A DNA stretch of 64,000 bases from Zeimonas arvi. Its GTDB lineage: Bacteria; Pseudomonadota; Gammaproteobacteria; Burkholderiales; Burkholderiaceae_E. Made by a program: the position numbers and the translations under genes. Positions 1 through 9,859 of the stretch are shown here, piece by piece. Under the pieces are notes generated by a model. It made no database searches. It was not told the DNA's origin and was given only the letters and a program-made list of their open reading frames with translations. Location of the stretch: the NCBI RefSeq assembly GCF_008039575.1, contig NZ_VDUY01000004.1, forward strand, positions 124,001 to 188,000. Reading direction: 5' to 3'. Every line of letters starts with the position of its first letter. Position 1 is the stretch's first letter.

Positions 1-2
1 GA

Positions 3-113
3 TCGGTCGAGCTGGGCATTTACGCGGTCTACGCGAGCCGGCAGCATGTGTCGCCGAAGGTGAGGTTGTTGATCGATCACCTGCTGCGGGCGCTGGCCGC
101 GCCGCGCTGGTAG
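3..113 (+). CDS. LysR-family regulator, C-terminal fragment (cut by window edge)
   Basis: An open frame enters from the left edge and ends at TAG 111-113, giving 36 residues. The reading (ELGIYAVYASRQHVSPKVRLL, then a leucine-rich end) resembles the last strand and helix of the LysR substrate-binding domain, where a VYPSRRHLSPKVR-like stretch is typical. The DNA-binding half lies outside the window, so the target and the effector cannot be judged. Confidence 0.6.
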   Translation, partial: SVELGIYAVYASRQHVSPKVRLLIDHLLRALAAPRW

Positions 114-208
114 GCAGCCGCGCCTGCCTGTCCCGATGCAGCGGCATTCCGGCCGCTGCATCGGGCGCTGATCGAGGTCCGCCTGTGCGGGACCTCGAGG
201 AAGGCGAA

Positions 209-523
209 TTACTTCAAGCGCATGTCGTTCTTCACCGACTTCACGCCGGCGACGCCGCGCGTGACGGCGACCGCCTTGTCGATGTCGGCGCGGGAGTTCA
301 CGAAGCCGCTGAGCTGGACCACGCCCTTGAAGGTCTCGACGTTGATTTCCGCGGACTTCAGCGTGGGTTCGTTCAGGATCGCAAGCTTGACCTTTCCGGT
401 GATCACGGAGTCGTCCACGTACTCGGCGGTTCCCTCGCTGGTTCGGGTGCCTGCGCAACCTGCGGCCGAGACGAGCGTGACGGCGATGAAGACCGCGGAG
501 AGATACTTGCTGACTTGTTTCAT
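209..523 (-). CDS. BON-domain lipoprotein
   Basis: A 104-residue protein started at the ATG complementary to 521-523; the longer upstream reading has no coding character. It begins with a lipoprotein signal peptide (hydrophobic stretch then SAAGC, with Cys at about residue 23). One BON domain follows (about 35-104): VDDSVITGKVKLAIL, then INVETFKGVVQLSGFV, and a final VKSVKNDMRLK. BON proteins of the OsmY/DolP type sit in the periplasm or on the outer membrane and are usually envelope-stress proteins that bind phospholipid surfaces. The OsmB-like gene nearby fits a stress role. The exact function is inferred. Confidence 0.85.
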   Translation of the reverse strand: MKQVSKYLSAVFIAVTLVSAAGCAGTRTSEGTAEYVDDSVITGKVKLAILNEPTLKSAEINVETFKGVVQLSGFVNSRADIDKAVAVTRGVAGVKSVKNDMRLK

Positions 524-1010
524 GATCGAGTTTCCAGATGAGGATAAGGGGACAGGATCTGCAGGACCGCGTCGCGACTGCCGGCCGGGCGCCATGCGAT
601 TCGACGAAGATCCACGTGGCGCGACGTTCCGGACATTCGAACGCGGCCCGCGCTGCAGTTCCCAATGTCGCGGGCACGACAGGGGCGGTCTGTACGGTGC
701 CGCACATAGCAATGAATCCTGATTCGCCCCTGCATCGCCGTGGTCGGCATCGAGGGGATCGTCGGCGTCTCGCTCGTCACGGGCGCCGGCCACGGCTACC
801 GCCCGAACGGGCGCGGCCGTGTGCAACCGCCAACGTTCGCTGGACCGGCATCTGTGCCGCGGGCTGCCGTCCGGTCTCGACCGCCCGGCGCTCGAAGCTC
901 GCGTCGGCGAGTGCTACGCTGTCGTGAAGAAGGCGTTCGACCGCCTTCCGGCCCTGGCAAGCCCGCCTTGCTCCAACGCATCGCCAGGTCCTGGCGAAAG
1001 GAGAAGAACG
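524..1010. other. Non-coding or decayed stretch upstream of the BON gene
   Basis: About 490 bases between the leftward BON gene and the rightward small membrane protein. All six frames give only low-complexity Arg/Ala/Pro-rich readings that I cannot match to a family. It must hold the promoter of the BON gene. An AAAGGAG ribosome-binding site at 998-1004 serves the gene starting at 1011. Confidence 0.4.
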
Positions 1011-1156
1011 ATGCTCCAGACGATCGCGCTTGTCCTGGTCCTGCTCTGGCTTCTCGGTTTCGTCACTTCGTACACCATGGGGGGTTCATTCACCTCCTCC
1101 TGGTCATCGCGGTCGTGGTCATCCTGGTGCGCCTGATTCAGGGGCGACGACGCTGA
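1011..1156 (+). pseudogene. lmo0937/DUF5670-family small membrane protein, frameshifted
   Basis: The first frame starts at ATG 1011 behind a good AAAGGAG and reads MLQTIALVLVLLWLLGFVTS followed by YTMGG, the usual first membrane segment of this roughly 50-residue family. The family's second half (FIHLLLVIAVVVILVRLIQG, then RRR and stop at 1154-1156) is present but one frame over. The switch falls in a run of six G at 1079-1084, where seven would restore one frame. The single-base difference in a homopolymer means either a real frameshift or a sequencing error. With the missing base the protein would be complete, with two short membrane helices. The role of the family is unknown; members occur near stress genes. 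Confidence 0.75.
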
Positions 1157-1166
1157 CCGTCTCCGG

Positions 1167-1967
1167 GTGCCTGGCCTGATCGCCGGGCCTGCGATGCTGG
1201 CCTTCAGTGGCTGGGCCAGCGCGGACCCGCCGTCGCGGATCGCCCGCCTCGGCTACACCTACGGGCCGGTCGGCTTCTCGCCGGCCGGCGAGCGCGACCG
1301 GGCGCACGCCAGCCTCAACACGCCACTGACCGCCTCTGGGCTGAGTCGGGCGCGCGGGCCGAGATCCAGGCAGGCGGCGCAATGATCCGCATGGGCGCCG
1401 GCGCGGCCCTGTCCGTGCTGAGTTTCGACGACCGGATCGGCCCGTTCCGGCTGACGCAGGGCATCCTGAACGTCCGCGTGCTGCGCGTCGATCGCGGCCA
1501 GATGTTCGAGGTCGACACGCCGAATCTCGCCTTCACCATCCGGCAGCCGGGTGATTACCGGATCGAGGTGGATCCGCGCGGCGACAGCACGACGATCTTC
1601 GTGCGCCAGGGCCAGGGCGAGGTCTACGGGGAGGGCACGGCAGCGGTTCGTGTGCCGCAGCAGCGAGTATCCGGCGGCCCGGTCGCCGCGACGGCCCCGG
1701 TCGCGCCGACCAGGAGGAGCGTGAGCGGCGCCGCCGTTCGACGCCGGCAGCCGCCCGCCCAACGCGCCCTGGAACCCGACAGGCCGCGCGGAAGAAAAGC
1801 GCAAGCGTGAAGAAGCCGAACTCGAACGCAAGCGCCAGGAAGAGGAGCGCAGGGGGCGTGGCGGACAGCAGGCAGCCCGCCTCTCGCGGCGGCCCCTGCC
1901 ATCGTCGAACGAAGGATGGCCATCGTCGAACGTCGTCTGGCCCTACTTGTCCTTGCTCACTTCGTGA
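1167..1967 (+). pseudogene. FecR-domain/DUF6600-type secreted protein, multiply frameshifted
   Basis: It starts at GTG 1167 with a signal peptide (LIAGPAMLAFSGWASA) followed by DPPSRIARLGYTYGPVGFSP, the characteristic opening of DUF6600/FecR proteins. Near 1326-1331 the homologous reading moves to another frame (DRLWAESGARAEIQAGGAM, then IRMGAG) and continues through the FecR core: FRLTQGILNVRV, FEVDTPNLAFTIRQPGDYRI, VRQGQGEVYGEG. It stops at 1810. A third stretch rich in Glu/Lys/Arg (REEAELERKRQEEERR) resumes in the first frame and runs to TGA 1965-1967. The Trp/Tyr-rich middle repeats of full-length relatives are absent. At least two frame changes and an internal loss mark a dead gene. Its end overlaps the opposing OsmB-like gene. 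Confidence 0.7.
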
Positions 1968-2164
1968 CCGATCACTCCGCCGACGGCAGCGCCGCCGACG
2001 GTGCCGACGGCGCTGCCACCGGTGAGCACTGCACCTCCGACGGCGCCGACCCCGGCGCCGATGGCCGTGGCCTTGTCCTGGCCCGACATCCCTGCGCAGG
2101 CGGCCAGGCCCAGCATCATCGCTGCCGCATATGTGCCGACTGCGAATCTTCGAATCGTGTCCAT
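1943..2164 (-). CDS. osmB: OsmB-like glycine-zipper lipoprotein
   Basis: A 73-residue protein started at the ATG complementary to 2162-2164. It has a lipoprotein signal peptide (LGLAAC, Cys 23). A glycine-zipper segment follows (about 34-66): TAIGAGVGAVGGAVLT, then VGTVGGAAVGGVIGHEV. Length and sequence closely resemble the osmotically inducible lipoprotein OsmB of enterobacteria (72 residues). The predicted location is the periplasmic side of an envelope membrane. The exact role of OsmB is unknown beyond osmotic and stationary-phase induction. The neighbouring BON lipoprotein supports a stress locus. Confidence 0.85.
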   Translation of the reverse strand: MDTIRRFAVGTYAAAMMLGLAACAGMSGQDKATAIGAGVGAVGGAVLTGGSAVGTVGGAAVGGVIGHEVSKDK

Positions 2165-2522
2165 TGCATCACCTCTGATCGGAAACCGGGTACAGCGTCC
2201 GCCTCGCATTTGCGCCAAGCCGATCGCTCGCCCCAAGAAATCATCCTGAACGAAGGCCCCCGCGCGGTCTGTCCGCCACCGTACATTGGGCCCGCGCCGA
2301 CAGCCTTGCCGCCACGGCGTAGGCCGCGTGCCCGTTCGCGGAAACGGGTGTGCCGAGGCCGCGGTATGTGCGCTACCGGCCAGACGGTCGAATCGAATGC
2401 TGCGAGGCTCTGACTCGTACCGCGCCCGGAGGCCGTGGCCGCGCGCCACGCAATCGGCACCGGATCGCACGCGAACCCTGCCTGCCACCTGCGCCGGGCA
2501 TTTGCGACACGAGGAGCCCGCC
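2165..2522. other. Intergenic region between osmB-like gene and crp/fnr-type gene
   Basis: About 360 bases separating divergent genes, with no convincing coding frame. It must carry both promoters. A GAGGAG sequence just upstream of the TTG at 2523 serves as the ribosome-binding site of the regulator. I do not see a clear operator. Confidence 0.4.
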
Positions 2523-3266
2523 TTGCCGCCCGAGAAGTCCGTCACGGCCGAGAATCGCCTGCTCGCAGCCTTGCCGCCGGCCGAGCGCCGGCGTTTTCTG
2601 GCCGGCTGCGAGCAGGTCGGACTGGCCTTCACGCAGGTGCTCGTCGAGCCGGGCGATTCTGTTCGCCATGTCTACTTCCCCACGACCGGCTCCGTTTCCC
2701 TGGTCATGCCGATCGAAGGCCATGCCGGGCTCGAGGTCGGATTGATCGGAGACGAGGGAATGCTCGGCAGCTCGCTGGCGCTCGGCGTCCAGGTCGCGGC
2801 ATTGCGTGCGATCGTCCAGGGAGGCGGCTTCGCGCTGCGAATGAAGGCTGTCCCGTTCCAGCGCGAACTGCTCGAATGTCCCGCGCTGCAAGACCTGATG
2901 AAGCGTCATGTCCAGGCGCTGATGTGGCAGATCGCGCAGACTGCCGCCTGCACCCGTTTCCACACTCTGGAGGCTCGCCTCGCGCGCCGGCTGCTGATGT
3001 CGCAGGATCGCGCGCACTCGGGTGGCTTCCACGTCACTCACGAGTTCCTTGCCCGGATGCTGGGCGTGCGGCGCGTCGGCGTCACCAGGGCCGCGACCTT
3101 GCTCCAGGATCGCGGGATGATCCGCTACAGCCGCGGGGATGTCACCATCGTCGACCGCGCCGGACTGGAAGCGGCCTCCTGCGGGTGCTACAGGGCCTGC
3201 AAGGAAATCTACGCCCGGACGCTGGGCCGGTGTCGTCGGCTGCCCGCATCCCGAGATGCCGGATAG
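2523..3266 (+). CDS. Crp/Fnr-family transcriptional regulator
   Basis: A 247-residue regulator. The frame is open much further upstream, but family similarity starts at the TTG 2523 (LPPEKSVTAENRLLAALPPA), which has GAGGAG about 8 bases before it. Residues about 20-135 form a cyclic-nucleotide-binding-like barrel (FTQVLVEPGDSVRHVYFPTT). A winged-helix end follows (about 150-220): RLARRLLMSQDR, HEFLARMLGVRRVGVTRAA. No Fnr-type N-terminal Cys cluster is visible, although the tail has Cys residues (CGCYRACKEIY). Members of this subgroup are oxygen-, stress- or stringency-linked. The effector and targets are unknown; the adjacent lipase and lipoproteins are possible targets by position only. Confidence 0.88.
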   Translation: MPPEKSVTAENRLLAALPPAERRRFLAGCEQVGLAFTQVLVEPGDSVRHVYFPTTGSVSLVMPIEGHAGLEVGLIGDEGMLGSSLALGVQVAALRAIVQGGGFALRMKAVPFQRELLECPALQDLMKRHVQALMWQIAQTAACTRFHTLEARLARRLLMSQDRAHSGGFHVTHEFLARMLGVRRVGVTRAATLLQDRGMIRYSRGDVTIVDRAGLEAASCGCYRACKEIYARTLGRCRRLPASRDAG

Positions 3267-3290
3267 CGACTCGACGAGCATACGTCATCG

Positions 3291-4706
3291 ATGAGCCGCC
3301 ACGCCGACCCCGCCCTTGCAATGCCGCGGACGCTTCATCGTCTGGCGCTCTGGCTGGCGTGTTTCCTGATGCTGTCCGGCTGCAGCAGCCTGCCGGTCAT
3401 CGTGCCCGACCTGCAGCTGCGTTCCGGCCCCCCGGTGCAGCTGGAAGGTGCGCGCGGCCCCCTGTCGGCCGCGCGCAGCAAGGCAGTCCTCGAACGCCTG
3501 GGCAGCCGCGGCGAGGACACCGGCATCTTCGAGCGCCATCTGGCGCGCGAAGAGGAAATCGTCGAGAGCCCGCTGACCACGGGCAACGAGGTGATCCTGC
3601 TCCAGGACGGCCCCGCAACTTTCCAGGCGATGTACGCCGCCATCATGGCGGCGCGGGATCACATCAACATGGAAACCTACATCCTCGATGACGACGAGGT
3701 CGGCCAGCGCTTTGCCCAGGCGCTGATCGACAAGCAGCGCGAAGGCGTCCAGGTGAACCTGATCCGGGACAGCTTCGGCACCAGCGGCACGCCGGCCGCT
3801 TTCTTCCAGCGGCTGATCGACAGCGGCGTCAGGGTGCTCGAATTCAATCCGATCAATCCGTTCATGACCCGCAAGGAGTGGGCGCTGAACCGGCGCGACC
3901 ACCGCAAGCTGCTGATCGTCGACGGGCGCACGGCATTCCTCGGCGGCATCAACATCAGCAGCGTCTATTCCGGCGGATCGTTCAGTCACGGCTCGCGCGT
4001 CCGGCCGGGCGGCAGCCCGCCCTGGCGCGACACCGACCTCCGGCTGCGGGGGCCGGTCGTGGCGGAGTTCCAGAGGATCTTCCTCGCCGCCTGGGAAAGC
4101 CAGCGCGGCGATCCGCTGCCGGCGCGGGACTACTTTCCGCAACTCGAGCCCGTCGGCACGCAGGTGGTGCGCGCGATCGGCAGTTCCCCCGAGCAGCCCT
4201 TCAGCCTGATCTATGTGACCCTGCTCTCGGCCATCGGCAGCGCCGAAACCAGCGTGCACGTGACCAACGCCTACTTCGTCCCGGATCCGCAACTGCTCGA
4301 CGCGCTCGAAGCGGCTGCGGCGCGCGGCGTGGACGTCCGGTTGATCCTGCCCAACGAAATCGATTCCTCGCTGGTGTTCCACGCGGGGCGCGCCTTCTAC
4401 GAGCGGCTGCTGCGCGCGGGGGTGCGGATCCACGAGCGCAGCGGAGTCATCCTGCATTCGAAGACGGTGCTGGTCGACGGCGTGTGGGCCACCGTCGGGT
4501 CGACCAACCTCGACTGGCGTAGCTTCCTGCACAACCACGAGCTCGATGCGATGGTGCTGGGGGCCGAGTTCGGCAAGCAGCTTCAAGCGATGTTCGACCG
4601 CGACCTCGCGGCCTCGTTGGAGATCGAGCTCGAGCAGTGGGAGCGCCGCCCGTTCCATCTGCGCGTCAAGGAAGCGTTTGCCAGGATCTGGGCGTACTGG
4701 TTATGA
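3291..4706 (+). CDS. Phospholipase D-family lipoprotein (cardiolipin synthase-like)
   Basis: A 471-residue protein with a lipoprotein signal (LMLSGC) and two HKD motifs: HRKLLIVD starting at His204 and HSKTVLVD starting at His389. Two such motifs form the phospholipase D active site. The second half of the family signature (GSTNLDWRSFLHNHE) is intact. In cardiolipin synthases this fold transfers a phosphatidyl group between glycerolipids. Here the lipobox predicts a membrane-anchored periplasmic enzyme rather than an integral ClsA type. It is 24 bases downstream of the Crp-type gene and probably read from the same transcript. A phospholipase activity is possible instead. Confidence 0.88.
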   Translation: MSRHADPALAMPRTLHRLALWLACFLMLSGCSSLPVIVPDLQLRSGPPVQLEGARGPLSAARSKAVLERLGSRGEDTGIFERHLAREEEIVESPLTTGNEVILLQDGPATFQAMYAAIMAARDHINMETYILDDDEVGQRFAQALIDKQREGVQVNLIRDSFGTSGTPAAFFQRLIDSGVRVLEFNPINPFMTRKEWALNRRDHRKLLIVDGRTAFLGGINISSVYSGGSFSHGSRVRPGGSPPWRDTDLRLRGPVVAEFQRIFLAAWESQRGDPLPARDYFPQLEPVGTQVVRAIGSSPEQPFSLIYVTLLSAIGSAETSVHVTNAYFVPDPQLLDALEAAAARGVDVRLILPNEIDSSLVFHAGRAFYERLLRAGVRIHERSGVILHSKTVLVDGVWATVGSTNLDWRSFLHNHELDAMVLGAEFGKQLQAMFDRDLAASLEIELEQWERRPFHLRVKEAFARIWAYWL

Positions 4707-4781
4707 CCAGGGTGCTTCCGGGGAGCCAACGGGCTGCCGTCACCAGGCTGCCGGCGTTGCAGGCCGCGGGCGTCGCGTGAC

Positions 4782-7010
<2,229 letters not shown>

Positions 7011-7041
7011 GACGCTCTCCGGTGATCTGGAGGCAGCATCA

Positions 7042-7065
7042 ACCTTCCCATGATTGGAGGGTCAA
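7042..7065 (-). promoter_or_regulatory. CueR-type (MerR-family) copper promoter of copA
   Basis: Read on the minus strand: a -35 element TTGACC, a dyad ACCCTCC-N7-GGAAGGT overlapping it, and a -10-like GATGCT after a long spacer, about 30 bases before the copA start. The known copA promoters of CueR use ACCTTCC-N7-GGAAGGT inside an over-long spacer, so this matches with one dyad mismatch. No cueR gene is in the window. Confidence 0.8.
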
Positions 7066-7113
7066 GCGACTTCACGGCAAGAACCATTCGCCCCTGCCGG
7101 TCTCGAAGATCCG

Positions 7114-7731
7114 TCACTGCTTCGACACCCGCCCCGTCCCCGTCGGGTCGCAGACCTCTTCCTGCTTCACGCATTGCACCACATGGCTGCACTCGTAGCG
7201 CACCGGCTTGAGCTGCTTGCGCTCGAAGCGGCCGTCGCCCTTCGAGACCAGGCGCCGCCCGGAGTCCCACACGCCGCAGCTCGTGGCGCCTTCGCTGCTC
7301 ACGCCGCCCAGGGTGCCGCCGCACCGGGCCCGAGACGTCTCTCGCATGCGCTTCTCGGCCGCCGCTTCGGACTCGGCGATGGCGCGGCCGTGGCGGGTCA
7401 CCGGCACCTTGCGGCAGTTGCGCGGCGGCTTGCTGCCATCGGGCGGATCGAAGCGCATGCCCCGCGCCTGCTCCGCCGCGTTGCGCATCTGCACGAACCG
7501 CTCCGCCTCGGCCTGGCGGTGCTCGCCCCAGCCACGCTCTTCGCGTTCGGACGCCGCCTGCTTTCGCACGGCCTGCGCCTCGCGGCGTTGCGCCTCCTGG
7601 CGCCGTTGGCGAGCGGCCTGCTGCTGGGTCGTGTCGGGCATCGTGACGATCACGCCGCCGCCAGCCTGTGCGGAAGGCGTGGCGGCCAGGACGAGCGTGG
7701 CGCCCAGCAACAGCGCGAGATGGCGCAGCAT
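7114..7731 (-). CDS. Secreted protein of unknown function
   Basis: A 205-residue protein with a cleavable signal peptide (MLRHLALLLGATLVLAATPS followed by AQA). A highly charged Gln/Arg/Glu segment comes next (about 35-75), then a C-terminal part with six Cys residues (CRKVPV, ARCGG, SCGVW, YECSHVVQC, EEVC). The even Cys number suggests disulfides in the periplasm. I do not recognise a family. It ends the leftward group that begins with the next gene upstream, six bases away, so the two are probably co-transcribed. Confidence 0.6.
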   Translation of the reverse strand: MLRHLALLLGATLVLAATPSAQAGGGVIVTMPDTTQQQAARQRRQEAQRREAQAVRKQAASEREERGWGEHRQAEAERFVQMRNAAEQARGMRFDPPDGSKPPRNCRKVPVTRHGRAIAESEAAAEKRMRETSRARCGGTLGGVSSEGATSCGVWDSGRRLVSKGDGRFERKQLKPVRYECSHVVQCVKQEEVCDPTGTGRVSKQ

Positions 7732-7736
7732 CGCGG

Positions 7737-8210
7737 TCAGAAGCCGGTGCGCCGCAAGGCGTCGCAGTTCACGCGCAGGTAGTCCATCGCGTAGGCGACC
7801 CGGTCCCTGAGCGACTCCGCGTTCAGCCGGAACGCCAGGGGCAGCGGCTGGCCGCGGCGCACCACCTCGAGGTCGATCGTTCCAGCCTTCCGGATCTCGA
7901 GCACCTTGCCGAAGTCCCAGGTGGCCTCGCGCTCATAGGCCTTCCACACCGAGCTTCCATGCCTGCCCTCGGGCATCGCCGCCTTGTACGCGAGCACGCA
8001 GCGCTTGTCCGGACCCACCTCCTTGATGGTGCCCCAGCGATCGTGCAGCCGCACCGGCTCGCCGTTGGACTCCGTCAGGTTCGGGTTGTAGCGCTGCCCA
8101 TCCAGCACCTCCGACAGGAACTCCATCGCGCTCTCGACCGTCTGCTCCTGCGCGGAAGCGGAGCAGGCGAGGAGGGCGGCGAGCAAGGCAATGGCCGGGC
8201 GCAAGGGCAT
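7737..8210 (-). CDS. Secreted protein of unknown function
   Basis: A 157-residue protein started at the ATG complementary to 8208-8210, with GGAG upstream; the longer frame adds a 36-residue stretch without coding character. It has a signal peptide (LRPAIALLAALLACSASAQE). The mature part has no motif I recognise (VESAMEFLSEVLDGQRYNPN, RWGTIKEVGPDKRCVLAYKA). The frame is consistent and ends five bases before the next secreted protein, so the two probably form an operon. No function is proposed. Confidence 0.6.
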   Translation of the reverse strand: MPLRPAIALLAALLACSASAQEQTVESAMEFLSEVLDGQRYNPNLTESNGEPVRLHDRWGTIKEVGPDKRCVLAYKAAMPEGRHGSSVWKAYEREATWDFGKVLEIRKAGTIDLEVVRRGQPLPLAFRLNAESLRDRVAYAMDYLRVNCDALRRTGF

Positions 8211-8371
8211 CGGTAGGCTCCAGTGAGAATCGCGAGAACCCTGCGGCGCGTCGCCACGCGCAAGGAACGGCTGCGGCGCATCATAGGGAGGCTGCGATGT
8301 GGTCGTTGCCGCCTGCATTCAAAGCGACACGGACGGAGCGAGAAATCGGAACGGAAGTAGCCGCTCCCCAC

Positions 8372-8720
8372 CCGGGCACCGACTACCTCGGGGTCGACGG
8401 CCAGGTGATCGAGCGGCGGCGGCACGGCCAGGAGTTCCTGGCGGGCGATGCCGCGCACCGGATGCCGCCCTTCCTCGGGCAGGCCGCGCGGCGCCTGCCC
8501 GGCACCTGCACCGAAGAGCGCAAGCCGCACGCACGCGTGGCGATCGGTCACGCCAAGGGCTTCGGCCTGATCATCGGCGGCTGGACCTCGAGACTGGGGG
8601 CCGGCGAGCGGCTGGTGCAGCCCTGGGTGCGCGAGGGCGGCGCTGCGCGGTGGGGCGAAGCGCTGAGGGGCTTGCCGCGGGCGCTGCGCAGCGCGATGCG
8701 GATACAGCCCGGCCGGCCTC
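8372..8720 (+). pseudogene. MhpA-like FAD-dependent aromatic monooxygenase remnant
   Basis: One frame reads VIERRRHGQEFLAGDAAHRM followed by PPFLGQ, the second FAD-binding signature of phenol and 3-(3-hydroxyphenyl)propionate-type hydroxylases. It then jumps directly to TEERKPHARVAIGHAKGFGL and IIGG, and next to GERLVQPWVREGG near the C-terminus. The expected helix after GQG (GLRDAANLAWKL and following) and the segment before the thioredoxin-like end are missing. The N-terminal GxGxxG FAD fold is not found nearby. These collinear fragments with internal deletions indicate a decayed gene of about 550 original residues, of which about 100 remain. Confidence 0.65.
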
Positions 8721-8786
8721 TCGACGGTCCGGGCGTCCCCATGACGTGCGAATCTACCGGATGCCGGGCTCGGGGCCGCCCCGGAA

Positions 8787-9791
8787 TCAGTTCGGCTGGA
8801 TGTTCCGCTTCTTGATCACGTTTGCCCAACGTACAGCCTCGCTGGCGAGCAGCTTGTCGAACTCTTCGGCCGGTGCCGGCGTGAGTTGGGTGCCCATCTT
8901 CTCGAGCCGTGTGATCACCGCAGGATCCTTCAGGGCGCCCATGATCGCATCCGAGAGTCGCTTGACCACTGGGGAGGGTGTCCCCTTCGCCGCCACGAAC
9001 CCGTACCAGGGCAGAAAGGTCGCATTCGGGAACCCGGCCTCGGCGAGCGTGGGCACCTCCGGCAATGTCGACGCGCGCCTCGGCGCGCTGATTGCCAGGG
9101 CGCGGAACTTGCCTTCCGTGATCTGGGGGCCGGCAAGGGCGATCGTCACCAAACCGAACGAGACCAGGCCGCTTGCCAGGTCAGGGATCATCTGGGGCTG
9201 CCCCTTGTAGTGCACGTCCTGCATCTCCAGTCCGGTGATGCTGAAGAACAGCTCCTGGCCGAGGTGGTTTGAACTGCCCACGCCGGGATTGCTCACGTTC
9301 ACCTTGCCGGGGCGAGCCTTGACGTAGTCGACGAACTCCTCGAGCGTCTTGACCGGCAGGTTGTTCGACACGACGAACAGATTGGGCGGCGCACCGATCA
9401 AGCCCAGCCCCACGAAGTCGTCGGTCTTCCACTTGGTTGTCGAGTTCAGCAGCGGATTCGTGGCCAGATAGGGCGAACCCATCAGGATCGTGTAGCCGTC
9501 CGCAGGCTGGCGCAGCACATGGTCGGTACCGATGTTGGCGCTGGCGCCAGGTCGTGCCTCGACGACGATCGGCTGGCCGAGCGACTCGGCCATCTTCTCG
9601 CTCACTGCGCGCGTAACCAGGTCGACAACGCCACCGGCCGGATAAGGCACGATGACGTGTATGGGCTTGGACGGGTAGTCGCTCTGGGCGACCGCCTGCA
9701 GCGGAACCGCGGCGGATGCTGCAACGGCGAGGATGCCGCTCGTCCAAATGGCAAGAGCTCTGCGACGGGCTCTCGTTGGTTCGTTTCTCAT
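8787..9791 (-). CDS. Bug/TctC-family tripartite tricarboxylate-type solute receptor (first copy)
   Basis: A 334-residue periplasmic binding protein with a signal peptide (cleavage near VAQSDYP). It has the Bug family opening YPSKPIHVIVPYPAGGVVDL, the VEARPGASANIGTDHV loop and the GYTILMGS segment. Bug proteins bind carboxylates, amino acids or nicotinate-like ligands through two conserved water-mediated loops. Many lack their own membrane subunits, as here. It is the last gene of the leftward iclR-acd-acd-npd operon, so the ligand is probably the carboxylic acid that pathway degrades. That last point is inference. Confidence 0.92.
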   Translation of the reverse strand: MRNEPTRARRRALAIWTSGILAVAASAAVPLQAVAQSDYPSKPIHVIVPYPAGGVVDLVTRAVSEKMAESLGQPIVVEARPGASANIGTDHVLRQPADGYTILMGSPYLATNPLLNSTTKWKTDDFVGLGLIGAPPNLFVVSNNLPVKTLEEFVDYVKARPGKVNVSNPGVGSSNHLGQELFFSITGLEMQDVHYKGQPQMIPDLASGLVSFGLVTIALAGPQITEGKFRALAISAPRRASTLPEVPTLAEAGFPNATFLPWYGFVAAKGTPSPVVKRLSDAIMGALKDPAVITRLEKMGTQLTPAPAEEFDKLLASEAVRWANVIKKRNIQPN

Positions 9792-9859
9792 CTTGGTCTC
9801 CTCGTTGGTCGATTGGCGGGCATCTGAGGCGGCCCGTTCGCCATTCCGTCAATGTCGGG

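Noticed and set aside
1899-1935. Short near-duplicate ATCGTCGAACG repeated twice
   Set aside because: Two copies only, inside the decayed end of the FecR-type pseudogene; probably a local slippage event rather than a functional repeat.
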